Positions 44,343 to 53,268 of a stretch of 64,000 nucleotides of DNA are shown here, in pieces. The position numbers and the translations under genes were made by a program. Position 1 is the stretch's first letter. The number at the start of each line of letters is the position of its first letter. The DNA comes from CAZMNY01 sp964567745. Its GTDB lineage: Bacteria; Planctomycetota; Planctomycetia; Pirellulales; Pirellulaceae. Where the stretch lies: contig CAZMNY010000028.1 of the NCBI GenBank assembly GCA_964567745.1, positions 1 through 64,000 of the forward strand. The letters are read 5' to 3'. A model generated the notes under the pieces. That model saw nothing but the letters and a program-made list of their open reading frames with translations, searched no databases and was not told where the DNA came from.

Positions 44343-45905
44343 TCATCGTCCCAACAATTCGTCCAATGAAATCTTCTCAAACACAATATGCGCCCCGCTG
44401 CCTTCGTAGACGATCCCGACATGCTCCGCGCCAACTCGACTCAGACTCGGATAGCCCGCCCCTCGACCTTCATCGAGCAACAGACGGCGCTCGGGCGGCC
44501 AAGTTCGGCCCTCATCGAAACTGACTTGAATACTGTGATGTGTCCGCCCTTTCTGCGAATGCGGATTGGCGAAAAGCAAAACGGATTTTGCCTCACCTCG
44601 CTCGCGATAGTCAAATCGGAGCAGACTTCCGTTGCAGTTCGGTTCCATCAGCCCCTTGCGATTGGTCGAATGTTCGCTCCACGTTTTGCCAAGGTCGCGA
44701 GTCACAGCCACCGTGCGAAACTTGGTTGGGCTTTGAGAACGGCAGTTGAGCATGATCGAACCGTCGGAAAGCTCGACAGCCTGGCATTCCGTGTTGCCGA
44801 AAGACGCGGGCGAAGTGACCGACCACGAAGCGCCGTGATCTCGGCTAATCAGCAGATTCGAAAAGTGCCGATCCTCCGCATCACGACCTTGAGTTGGCAT
44901 GACGAGGTAGCCATTACGAAGAACGATCCCCTGTTGAGGCGCTGGCGCGTAGAGAATCCAGTTGGGATCCTTCCAGGCCTTGGTCATGTTTGTTGGCTTC
45001 GTCCAGGTGACGCCGTCGTCGCTTGAGCGAACCATCATGAACTGCGAACTCTTGCCGATCTCCCAGCCCGGCAGCGAACCGCCTACTCTCCATTGATGCG
45101 TGCCGGGGCGATCGTGAGTCCAAACGGCAAAACAGAAGATCTCGCCGGTGGCGGAGTCGACAATGATCCCGGGATCGCTGCATCCATTCTTCTCTTGCGG
45201 CAAGCCGCCGTAGACTCCCATATCCATGATGACGCGCTGAGCGCCCCAGGTGCGCCCGCCATCCGTGCTGCGAAGGAGCCCGATGTCGATGTCTTCCTGC
45301 AAATCGCGACCCGCGCGGCGGCGCATGTCGTAGACGCACAGCAACGTGCCCTTTGGCGTCGTGGCCAAGGCTGGAATTCGGTAAGTGTGAACTCCATCCT
45401 CCCAATGACGGCGCAGAGCAACGCCGATTCGGTGGGAACTTGAATTTCCCGCATCCTTCGGTGCCGTGGTGCCAGACGTCGTCTTCACAGAAGTCACCGA
45501 CGCTTTGACTCGATGGAGCAAATTCGCCGAGTCCTTCATTCGGCAGGAGAGCCAAAACCGATTCGTGCCGGCGGCGAGTCGTGCATTCCCCTTGAAGACG
45601 ATCGTGCTAGCCGACGCCATTCTGTCTCCGAACGGTTTTTCATCTGAATACGCGCCGGCCTTGTCCGCCAGATAGAACCGCAACGATTCGACATCATCGA
45701 AGCCATCGAGCGACACAGCGATCGATGAGACCTCGACGAACGGACTCTTGGCGACAACGTCCAGTACGACAAGGCGATTGCGTTCGTTGCGAATCAATAG
45801 AGGCGCGGCCGGACGGCTTGTCGTCGCCTCCACCTCCGCCGACCTCGCCACAGTCGGCGCGATAAGGACAGCAATAATAACTAACAAGCCTCTGCCAGAT
45901 CCCAT
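44343..45905 (-). CDS. Secreted sialidase-fold (BNR) protein
   Basis: The 520-residue protein has a signal peptide (LLVIIAVLIAPTVARSA) and an N-terminal beta domain of about 130 residues, then a six-bladed propeller. The RIP motif occurs in HTYRIPAL (about residue 180). Asp-box repeats S/T-x-D-x-G-x-T/S-W are seen five times: STDGGRTW, SSDDGVTW, SRDHGASW, TRDLGKTW and SFDEGRTW. This matches exo-alpha-sialidases, including NMELSDGSIML-like and GAGYPSLS motifs before the nucleophile region. It should cleave sialic or related acids from glycans, though sialidase-fold proteins with other sugars exist. The start is ATG 45905; a TTG upstream is less likely. Confidence 0.87.
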   Translation of the reverse strand: MGSGRGLLVIIAVLIAPTVARSAEVEATTSRPAAPLLIRNERNRLVVLDVVAKSPFVEVSSIAVSLDGFDDVESLRFYLADKAGAYSDEKPFGDRMASASTIVFKGNARLAAGTNRFWLSCRMKDSANLLHRVKASVTSVKTTSGTTAPKDAGNSSSHRIGVALRRHWEDGVHTYRIPALATTPKGTLLCVYDMRRRAGRDLQEDIDIGLLRSTDGGRTWGAQRVIMDMGVYGGLPQEKNGCSDPGIIVDSATGEIFCFAVWTHDRPGTHQWRVGGSLPGWEIGKSSQFMMVRSSDDGVTWTKPTNMTKAWKDPNWILYAPAPQQGIVLRNGYLVMPTQGRDAEDRHFSNLLISRDHGASWSVTSPASFGNTECQAVELSDGSIMLNCRSQSPTKFRTVAVTRDLGKTWSEHSTNRKGLMEPNCNGSLLRFDYRERGEAKSVLLFANPHSQKGRTHHSIQVSFDEGRTWPPERRLLLDEGRGAGYPSLSRVGAEHVGIVYEGSGAHIVFEKISLDELLGR

Positions 45906-45993
45906 GGTGTGTTCTCGTTGAAGTTTCAGCAAAGAAAAGTCAGATTAGAATCCGCGGGTTGCACTTCGAATTCAATGGAGGACAATTCAGTCG

Positions 45994-47154
45994 TTGCAAC
46001 GTAACACGCCCCAAATTAGCACGCCACAAAACGTCATGAAGATTTCACAAGTCCGTTGCCAAGTCCTGCGCATTCCTTCCGTCGAGGCCAAGACGGCCAG
46101 TAGCCAAGACGCGGTGATCGTTCGCGTCGTCACGGATTGCGGACTCGAGGGCATCGGTGAGGCTGACGCTTCACCTGAGGTGATCAAGTCGATCATCGAT
46201 GCTCCATTCAGCCACAATGTCGCTTGCGGTTTACGCGAAATCCTAGTCGGCGAGAACCCGCTGGAGACGGAGCGGTTATGGTGGAAAATGCACCGGCGAA
46301 CCCAATACTTTGGCCGCACGTCGGTTGGCATCGCCGCGATGGCTGCGATCGATCTCGCGCTGTGGGACATCAAAGGTAAACATTACAGCGAGCCGATTCA
46401 CCGGCTGCTCGGCGGTCAACATCATCGGCGGATTCCAGCCTACGCTTCGATACTCTTTGGACGTGACGGAGCCGAGACGGCCGAAATCGCTCAACGCTGG
46501 ATTGGGCAGGGATACAACGCCATCAAGTTCGGTTGGGAGCCGATGGGTCAATCCGAATCGCTCGATATCGAATTGGTGCGAGGAGCCCGCAAAGGCGCCA
46601 GCGACGCGACGTTGCTGATCGACGCCGGCTGTGTGTGGGATGCCCGCACGGCCCTTCGACGAGCCCACTCGTTTTCGGAATACAACATCGAGTGGCTGGA
46701 AGAACCGCTACAGCAAGCGAACGTCGAGGGCTACGCTTGGCTGCGTGATCGATCACCCGTCGCGATCGCGGCTGGTGAGGGCGAATGCGGACGCGAATCT
46801 TTCCGACCGCTGATCGACCAACGCGCGCTCGACGTCTACCAAGTCGATCTTTCTCGCAACGGCTTCACCGACTCGGCATTCATCCGCTCGCGAGTTGAAG
46901 AGATCGACGCGAGACTTTGCAACCATTGTTACACGACCGGCATCACCGTTGCGGCCAGCTTGCACTGGTTGAGCACATGTCGCGACGCGTTCCTGTTTGA
47001 AGACTGCGTCGAAGGTTCTCCGCTGCGGCGTGAATTGACTCAGGAGAGCGTTCAAGCTGTCGACGGCTGGATTGACGTCCCAGACAGCCCGGGACTGGGC
47101 GTCACGCTCAACGAAGACGCCATCTCACGATTCCTAGTTATGGAATCGGTCTGA
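45994..47154 (+). CDS. Enolase-superfamily sugar acid dehydratase (mandelate racemase group)
   Basis: The 386-residue protein has the capping domain followed by the TIM barrel with active-site residues in order: Lys in YNAIKFGW (about 190), metal ligands in LIDAGCVWD, IEWLEEPL and AAGEGECGRE, and a His in CNHCYTTGIT (about 318). A His at the end of strand seven is typical of the mandelate racemase subgroup, which dehydrates acid sugars such as galactonate or gluconate. The TTG at 45994 has GGAGG 12 bases upstream; a later ATG (46036) has no ribosome binding site. It diverges from the sialidase gene and may process its sugar products. Confidence 0.9.
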   Translation: MQRNTPQISTPQNVMKISQVRCQVLRIPSVEAKTASSQDAVIVRVVTDCGLEGIGEADASPEVIKSIIDAPFSHNVACGLREILVGENPLETERLWWKMHRRTQYFGRTSVGIAAMAAIDLALWDIKGKHYSEPIHRLLGGQHHRRIPAYASILFGRDGAETAEIAQRWIGQGYNAIKFGWEPMGQSESLDIELVRGARKGASDATLLIDAGCVWDARTALRRAHSFSEYNIEWLEEPLQQANVEGYAWLRDRSPVAIAAGEGECGRESFRPLIDQRALDVYQVDLSRNGFTDSAFIRSRVEEIDARLCNHCYTTGITVAASLHWLSTCRDAFLFEDCVEGSPLRRELTQESVQAVDGWIDVPDSPGLGVTLNEDAISRFLVMESV

Positions 47155-47281
47155 ATCGCCACTTGTAGTAAGTAGCGGCGCCTGCCGCAGCAAAGCTGCT
47201 CGACTTGCGTTGTCGATGGGGTCATAATTGCTGCTTGCCGAGCCGGTCGCGTCTCTTACGAGCTCTCCAGGTGGAAATTCC

Positions 47282-50200
47282 ATGACGTTTGTTCATAACG
47301 CCCGAATGCGTATGGCGAAACAACTGGCGACGCCGTTGATCACGGCCCTAATATTGAGCAATCTCGCGGCAGCCCAAGTCAAGACTTCACGAGCGACGCG
47401 CGGCTTGCAAGCCATCTACTCGTTCGAAGCCGGCAAGGGCGACGTGATCGCGGATCGTTCGGGAGTCGGGCGGCCGCTCAATTTGAAAATCGAAAAGATG
47501 TCCTCCGTTGAGTGGCTTGACGGCGCTCTCTCCGTTCGCTCATCCGACACGATCCGCTCAGTCGGCTCCGCCAAGAAGATTACGGATGCGGTCAAACGCT
47601 CGGGTGCCATTACGGTCGAAGCTTGGATCAAGCCAGCGAGCAATTCGCAATCCGGGCCGGCGCGAGTTGTTTCGATATCGAATGGGCCGAGTGAGCGAAA
47701 TGTCACTTTGGGCCAGGATGGCGATCGCTACGATGTGCGGATGCGAGCCGGATCGACAAGCGGCAATGGCATTCCGTCGACCGCCACATCAGCTCGAGTC
47801 GCCGGGGTCGCTTTGACTCATGTCGTCTTCACGCGTGATCGCAGCGGGAACGCGAAGATATACCTCAACGGAATGCAGCACACAGCCAAGCGAGTCACTG
47901 GCGGACTCAACAATTGGAGTGAGAGTTTTCGTCTGATGCTCGCCAACGAATTGTCAGGCGATCGTCCCTGGCTGGGCGAGCTTCATTTGGTCGCGATCTT
48001 TAGCCAAGCGTTGACGAGCTCCGAGGTCAAGCAAAACTTCACAGCTGGCAACCGAGTCAACTCCGCTCGGCTCGTCGCGTTGCCCAAAGACGCCAAGCAG
48101 AGTCGCGTCGACAATGGGCTGCTGGCCTTGTATGCCTTCGATGCGGTTGACGGAGACACGATTGCCGATCGATCCGGCGCCGGCCAGCCGCTCAACCTCA
48201 AGATCGAAAACCCCGCAGCCATCGCTTGGCAAAACGGCGCCCTGCAAATCCGCTCGTCCACCAAGATCGCATCTGCCCGCCCGGCGACCAAGATCACCGC
48301 GGCGCTGAAGCGATCTGGCGCCGCCACGATTGAGGCTTGGATCAAGCCGGACAACATTAAGCAATCCGGCCCCGCTCGAATTGTCTCGCTCTCGCCCGAC
48401 ACGAGCAAGCGAAACTTTACGCTGGGCCAGGACAGCGACTCGTTTGAAGTCCGCTTCCGAACCAACGGAACGGACCGGAACGGGCACCCCACGACCACGA
48501 CTCCATCCGGCTCGGCGACGGCACAGTTGACCCACGTTGTCTACACGCGAGACTCCGCGGGCAACACACGGATCTACCTGAACGGCAAACAACGTGGTGG
48601 CGCGAAGGTGCGCGGATCGCTGTCGAACTGGGTCGATGGGTATCGACTGGTCTTGGCAAATGAAGCAACGAACGATCGCCCCTGGCTCGGCACATTCTAT
48701 TTGGCGGCCATCTACGGCCGCAGTCTGCGACCAGCTGAGGTTCAGCAGAACTACCTTGCGGGTGCCGCGGTGTCGACGGCGGAAGAGTTTGCTCAGCAAC
48801 AGCAGATGAAATTGTTTGAAACACGAATCGCCCCGTTGCTCGCCAACAAATGTTTGGAATGCCACAACTCAGCGACCAAGAAAGGGAAGCTCGACCTCTC
48901 GCGAAAGGTGGCGGCCCTGGCAGGCGGTGAGAGCGGCAAAGTGATTGTTCCAGGCAACGCCGATGACAGCCTGTTGCTTGAACAGGTCGTCACAGGCGAA
49001 ATGCCGCCCGAAGGTAAACCGCTGACTGAAGCGGAGAAGACGGCGTTGATTCAATGGGTCGCAAAGGGCGCCAACTGGTCGACTGATGTCATCGACCCTG
49101 CGATCTACGAACGCGACGAGCAAGGTGGGAGCATTTGGATCCAGCGATTGACGGTTGACGAATACATCGAGACTGTTCGAGTCGCCGTTGGCGTCGACAT
49201 CGCCAAAGAGGCGAGAGAGATACTGCCGCGTGATCTTCGAGCCGATGGTTTCAGCAACACGGCCTACAACCTCAATGTCGACCTCAAGCACGTCCAAGCC
49301 TACGCCAGGCTCGCCGAAATTGCCGTGAGCCGGACGGACGTGATGAAGTTCGCGCGACGATTTTCAAAGAGCCGCAAACTCTCCACGGACGACACGATGC
49401 GACAGTTTGTCGCGAGCATGGGGAAGTGGCTGTTTCGCGGGCCGCTGGATGAACGTGAAGTTACCACGTACAGCGGGATCGCCACGACCGTCGCCAGCGC
49501 CGGCGGCAACTATGAAGAAGCCGTTGGGTTTATCATCGAGGCGATGCTGCAGTCGCCGCGTTTCATTTATCGAATTGAGAACCAGCGGGGAGACGGAACT
49601 CGTTGGCCGGTGGGCGAATTCGAATTGGCGTCTCGCATGAGTTTTATTATCTGGGGCGGGCCACCCGACGCCGATCTGTTTCGCGCCGCCGAAAACGGCG
49701 CGCTTCACGATCGTCAGGCGGTCGAAGGGCAAGTTCGGCGTATGCTCGAGGATCCTCGCGCCGTGCGCCGCTCCGCACAGTTTGCAACGGAGTGGCTCGA
49801 TCTGAACCGGCTCGACAATCTGAATCCGAGTCGCAAGAAATACCCCAGGTGGAATAGCGAATTGGCTGGCGACATGCGAGCGGAGACACTGGCGTTCTTT
49901 CACGACATCGCCTGGCGCCAGAGGCGACCTCTGGCCGACTTACTGAACGCACAAGTCACTTTCGCGACCAATCGTCTGGCCGTTCACTACGGCCTTGAAC
50001 CGAAAGGCGAGAAACTCGCGAAGTACGATTTGTCATCGACCCCGTCTCGCGGCGGCCTGCTAACTCAAGGCAGTATTCTCACCATTGGCGGTGACGACGC
50101 ATCGATGGTCACTCGTGGCCTATTCGTGCTTAAGGATATCCTCCGCGGCACCGTGAAGGATCCTCCGCCTGGGCTGGACACAACTCCCGTGCCGACGAAG

Positions 50201-50635
50201 CCGGGACTTTCGCATCGCCGCATTTCCGAGCAACGGATCGCGGATGCTGCTTGCGGCGGATGCCATTCCAAGTTCGAACCGCTCGCCTTCGGACTAGAAA
50301 AGTTTGACGGATTGGGCTCGTTCCACAACAAGGACGAACACGGCAACGTGCTTCGCGAAGATGGTGAAATCCTCTTCCCGGGACAAGCAAAAGCCGCCAA
50401 GTATTCGAGCGCCGCCGAGTTGATGGATTTGCTTGCTGCCAACGGGCGAGTGCGCGAGTCGATCACCTGGAAGCTGACCCAGTTCGCCTTGGGCCGACCG
50501 CTCACGGCATCCGATGCTCGCACGATCAAGAAGCTTCATGACGAAGCGGAGGAGCAGGGCGGCACGTATGCTAGTCTAATCACGGCCATCGTCACGAGTG
50601 ATCTTGTGCGCTTGGCTCGAACTGAAAACCAATAG
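47282..50635 (+). CDS. Double LamG lectin, PSCyt1 and DUF1587/1592/1588/1585 protein
   Basis: The 1117-residue exported protein has a signal peptide (LITALILSNLAAAQ). Two LamG/concanavalin-A-like domains follow (about residues 25-240 and 255-490), visibly duplicated: IADRSGVGRPLNLKIE and IADRSGAGQPLNLKIE, VEAWIKPA and IEAWIKPD. A PSCyt1 cytochrome domain has the haem site CLECH (about 510). Then come DUF1587 (RLTVDEYIETVRVAVGVDI), DUF1595/DUF1592 (RGPLDEREVTTYSGIA, AMLQSPRFIYRIE), DUF1588 with a second haem site CGGCH, and DUF1585. An AGGTGG precedes the ATG. It pairs with the DUF1552 gene, the usual partner in planctomycetes. The role is probably sugar oxidation or polymer binding at the outer surface; this is inference. 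Confidence 0.93.
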   Translation: MTFVHNARMRMAKQLATPLITALILSNLAAAQVKTSRATRGLQAIYSFEAGKGDVIADRSGVGRPLNLKIEKMSSVEWLDGALSVRSSDTIRSVGSAKKITDAVKRSGAITVEAWIKPASNSQSGPARVVSISNGPSERNVTLGQDGDRYDVRMRAGSTSGNGIPSTATSARVAGVALTHVVFTRDRSGNAKIYLNGMQHTAKRVTGGLNNWSESFRLMLANELSGDRPWLGELHLVAIFSQALTSSEVKQNFTAGNRVNSARLVALPKDAKQSRVDNGLLALYAFDAVDGDTIADRSGAGQPLNLKIENPAAIAWQNGALQIRSSTKIASARPATKITAALKRSGAATIEAWIKPDNIKQSGPARIVSLSPDTSKRNFTLGQDSDSFEVRFRTNGTDRNGHPTTTTPSGSATAQLTHVVYTRDSAGNTRIYLNGKQRGGAKVRGSLSNWVDGYRLVLANEATNDRPWLGTFYLAAIYGRSLRPAEVQQNYLAGAAVSTAEEFAQQQQMKLFETRIAPLLANKCLECHNSATKKGKLDLSRKVAALAGGESGKVIVPGNADDSLLLEQVVTGEMPPEGKPLTEAEKTALIQWVAKGANWSTDVIDPAIYERDEQGGSIWIQRLTVDEYIETVRVAVGVDIAKEAREILPRDLRADGFSNTAYNLNVDLKHVQAYARLAEIAVSRTDVMKFARRFSKSRKLSTDDTMRQFVASMGKWLFRGPLDEREVTTYSGIATTVASAGGNYEEAVGFIIEAMLQSPRFIYRIENQRGDGTRWPVGEFELASRMSFIIWGGPPDADLFRAAENGALHDRQAVEGQVRRMLEDPRAVRRSAQFATEWLDLNRLDNLNPSRKKYPRWNSELAGDMRAETLAFFHDIAWRQRRPLADLLNAQVTFATNRLAVHYGLEPKGEKLAKYDLSSTPSRGGLLTQGSILTIGGDDASMVTRGLFVLKDILRGTVKDPPPGLDTTPVPTKPGLSHRRISEQRIADAACGGCHSKFEPLAFGLEKFDGLGSFHNKDEHGNVLREDGEILFPGQAKAAKYSSAAELMDLLAANGRVRESITWKLTQFALGRPLTASDARTIKKLHDEAEEQGGTYASLITAIVTSDLVRLARTENQ

Positions 50636-50705
50636 CCTTCTTACTATTCGGATATCGCCAAATGGGTGACTGCAGTACGCTGCGGAGAAACACCGGAGCC
50701 CGTCG

Positions 50706-52130
50706 ATGAAGAAAAAGCAGATCAGTCGCCGAACGCTATTGAAAGGCGCCAGCGCCGCCACCATCGGTTTGCCTCTGTTGGAGGAGATGTTGGCATCGAC
50801 CGCCGCTGCTGCGGAGAAGTCGGCACCGGTGAGGGCCTTCAATGTTTTCTTCGGTCTCGGCATCCCGGCGCCGTTGCAAACCGAAGGCTATGACGGTGTC
50901 CTCGAGCCGCTCAAGCCACTCCGCGACAAATTGCTGATCATGCGGCAAGTCGATCAGGTTCGATGCGACGAAAAAGGGATCAACGCTCATTACGACGGAG
51001 CGAGCGGTGCCTTCACGGCCGAGCCGCCGGATGGCGAAGCGAAGTCGGGCGGGCCGTCGATCGATCAAGTCATTCGCCGAGCCCACTATCCGAAAGGTCT
51101 GCCGAAGGGAATGGTCTCAACGCTCGTTGGCGGGACGTTTTTCCGACGCAGTCGAGTCGGCCGGTACGTGCACAGTTACAACCAGGACGGCACCGTCGCG
51201 GCAACAATGCAAGAACGGCCGCGCGATTTGTTCGACCGCGTTTTCGGCAGCGTGTCGCTGTCGGGCGATGACAACGACGTACGCCGAGCTCGGCTCAAAC
51301 GAAGCGTGCTCGACTCGGTCGTTGAAGATTACAAGTTCTATACCGGCGCCAATTCGCCCTTGGGATCCGCCTCAAGATCACGAGTCGCCGATCACTTGGA
51401 TCGCATTCGCGAGTTTGAACAGCGAGCGTTTTCGCTCAACGCCAAGAGCCCCAACGCGCCGTCGCTTCCGCCTCGCTCCAATATTCTCCACGGCGGCCCA
51501 GCGGATCCGGGCGGAATGGGAATCGACATCACGCTCGAAGAACTGACGACCGAATGGCGGCTGATGTCGGACCTGTACGCCTTGGCGGTGCAGATGGATC
51601 GCGTGAGGTTCGGAGCTCTGACGTTCCTCGCGGCGGGAGAGAGGATTCGCCTGACCGGTGAATACAAGTACGACGGGAAGAAGGTTTGGGATTTCGACGA
51701 TGCCGGCCAGCAACGCGCGACCGGAGACAAAGGATGCAGTCACGAATGGTGGCACAAGTTCAATGAACGCAAAAAGAACGAAGCACTCAGAGCTCACGCC
51801 CACATGAAGATGCGAGAGATTGCCTACTTCTTGAAGCGACTAGACGACAAGGATTCTAACGAGGCGAATGGCCGCACGATTTTGGAAAACTCGTTGATCA
51901 CCGTTTCGACTGAATCGGGCGACGGTCGGCACAACGATGTGAAACGCGAGCTGTCGGGAATCTTCCACGCCATCACCGGCGCTAACGGTCGATTCAAGAC
52001 CGGTCAGATCATGGACGTCGGCGCCGAAGGAGTCGACGTCTACAACACGATGCTCGCCGGGATGGGAGTCAAAAACCGTCTTGGTCCCAAGAACCGCCGT
52101 TCACGATCAATCGACTCGATTCGAACTTAA
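50706..52130 (+). CDS. DUF1552 Tat-exported protein
   Basis: The 474-residue protein opens with a Tat leader (ISRRTLLKGASAATIGLPLLE). The DUF1552 domain shows PLKPLRDKLLIMRQVD, NAHYDGASGAFTAE, GPSIDQVI and, near the end, SLITVSTESGDGRHNDVKRELSG. GGAG lies 8 bases before the ATG. It is 70 bases downstream of the LamG/cytochrome gene, forming the standard planctomycete pair DUF1592-cytochrome plus DUF1552. The domain is distantly related to DUF1501 and sulfatase folds. The function is unknown. Confidence 0.93.
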   Translation: MKKKQISRRTLLKGASAATIGLPLLEEMLASTAAAAEKSAPVRAFNVFFGLGIPAPLQTEGYDGVLEPLKPLRDKLLIMRQVDQVRCDEKGINAHYDGASGAFTAEPPDGEAKSGGPSIDQVIRRAHYPKGLPKGMVSTLVGGTFFRRSRVGRYVHSYNQDGTVAATMQERPRDLFDRVFGSVSLSGDDNDVRRARLKRSVLDSVVEDYKFYTGANSPLGSASRSRVADHLDRIREFEQRAFSLNAKSPNAPSLPPRSNILHGGPADPGGMGIDITLEELTTEWRLMSDLYALAVQMDRVRFGALTFLAAGERIRLTGEYKYDGKKVWDFDDAGQQRATGDKGCSHEWWHKFNERKKNEALRAHAHMKMREIAYFLKRLDDKDSNEANGRTILENSLITVSTESGDGRHNDVKRELSGIFHAITGANGRFKTGQIMDVGAEGVDVYNTMLAGMGVKNRLGPKNRRSRSIDSIRT

Positions 52131-52183
52131 GCGAATCACGGCGGAGGCTTGGACTTTGCCTGAGATATTCTCGGGATCCACGG

Positions 52184-52809
52184 CTAGTTACCTGAGACGA
52201 TTCCCTTGATTACCATGCCGATTCCGATCACTAGCAGAACTGCCGCGTAGCGGATTCGGAAACCGATAGCGAGTCCGGCAAAGGCCAGAACGACGGCGAG
52301 GGCGATCAGTCCCACTCCGGCAGCAACGCCACCGTCAAACACACCGTCGCCGGACGGCTTGCTTTTGGTAGATTTCTCCGTGTAGGTGCCCAGCGCAACG
52401 GAATCGTCGACGTTAGAAGCGGCAAATGGGTCAGCTTCATTATCCGGCGCGACTTGATACTCGTCGTTAGCGGTCCCGCCTATTCCGCCGATGGTGTCAC
52501 TCCAAATGTCGTCCTGCGGCGCATTCGACACGGCACCGGCGGCGGGAATGGAGAGCACCGCGCCGCAAGTGCAGCGAGCCTGTTGCCCAGCCATTGTGGC
52601 CGGAACCGAATGAGGAGCTCCGCAACCGGTGCAGTTCAGGCTGATGTCGCCGCCAGAGCGCCGAAACCAGTTGCCGCAGGAGCGCCAAAGCCCGCGGCGG
52701 CGGGAATGGTGAGTACGTTGCCACAATTACAACGGGCTTGCTTGCCAGCCATCTCGTCTTGAACTTCGTGACTCGCGCCGCAACTTGTGCACTGGACAGG
52801 GATCGCCAT
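52184..52809 (-). pseudogene. Double zinc-ribbon membrane protein gene with frameshift
   Basis: From the ATG at 52809 the first frame encodes a zinc ribbon (VQCTSCGASHEV, then GKQARCNCGNVLTIPAA) and a Gly/Ala-rich linker, ending at TGA 52636. The second frame, valid from about 52650 onward, encodes a near-copy of the ribbon (LNCTGCGAPHSVPAT, then GQQARCTCGAVLSIPAAG), an acidic linker, and a C-terminal membrane region (GVGLIALAVVLAFAGLAIGF, then AVLLVIGIGMVI) to 52184. The gene is therefore interrupted by about one missing base between 52640 and 52690, within GGCGGCG. Reading the second frame alone from the ATG at 52726 would give a false Trp/Arg-rich N-terminus. Confidence 0.72.
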
Positions 52810-53268
52810 GCTCTAATCTCTTCGCTCGATCGATGGGAATGATAACGAGATACCGATTCGGGTCATCACGAGTGAATTCTGCCCAAGCGGATCAAGTTCT
52901 GAGAATAAAGTCCGCTCGCTTCGAAAGCAATCCTTTCGAGCCAGAATCAAAGCCACAAACAGCTTCTGCCCTTTGTCTTGATCTTAATCCTAATCCTACT
53001 TTTGATCTTAATCCCGACCGAGCAAACAGTGGCGGGAATGAAGTGAGAGTCGACGTGGATCGCTCGCGACAAGTAACGATACAAGGTCGTTCCTGCGCCT
53101 AAATCTCAATCCTACTGGTAATCTTAGTCCCGGCCGAGCAAACAGCGGCGGGTATGGCTTGGGTTGCTGCTATCCTCAAGTCCCGCTATTCTCGTCGATT
53201 CAGCCAATGCCCGGATTCGTGCGGAGTCCCGTACGACGATCGCCGTTTTTTTGAGACACCGAACCCCT
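52810..53268. other. Intergenic region with direct repeats before trkH
   Basis: A 459-base gap between the zinc-ribbon gene and the K+ transporter. It holds two 49-base direct repeat copies listed separately and some AATCCTAAT-type simple repetition near 52985. No gene is visible. Confidence 0.5.
52992..53156. repeat. Pair of 49-bp direct repeats
   Basis: 52992-53040 and 53108-53156 align without gaps at 42 of 49 positions, with the core CCGAGCAAACAG followed by GGCGGG. They are separated by 67 bases. The second copy ends 112 bases before the trkH start, so both lie in its promoter region. Confidence 0.7.

Noticed and set aside
52630..52690. Programmed frameshift in the zinc-ribbon gene
   Set aside because: No slippery heptamer or downstream pseudoknot is visible; a lost base is simpler.
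52184..52726. 180-residue frame starting at the ATG at 52726
   Set aside because: Its first 30 residues are an out-of-frame reading of the first zinc-ribbon and linker; the real start is 52809.
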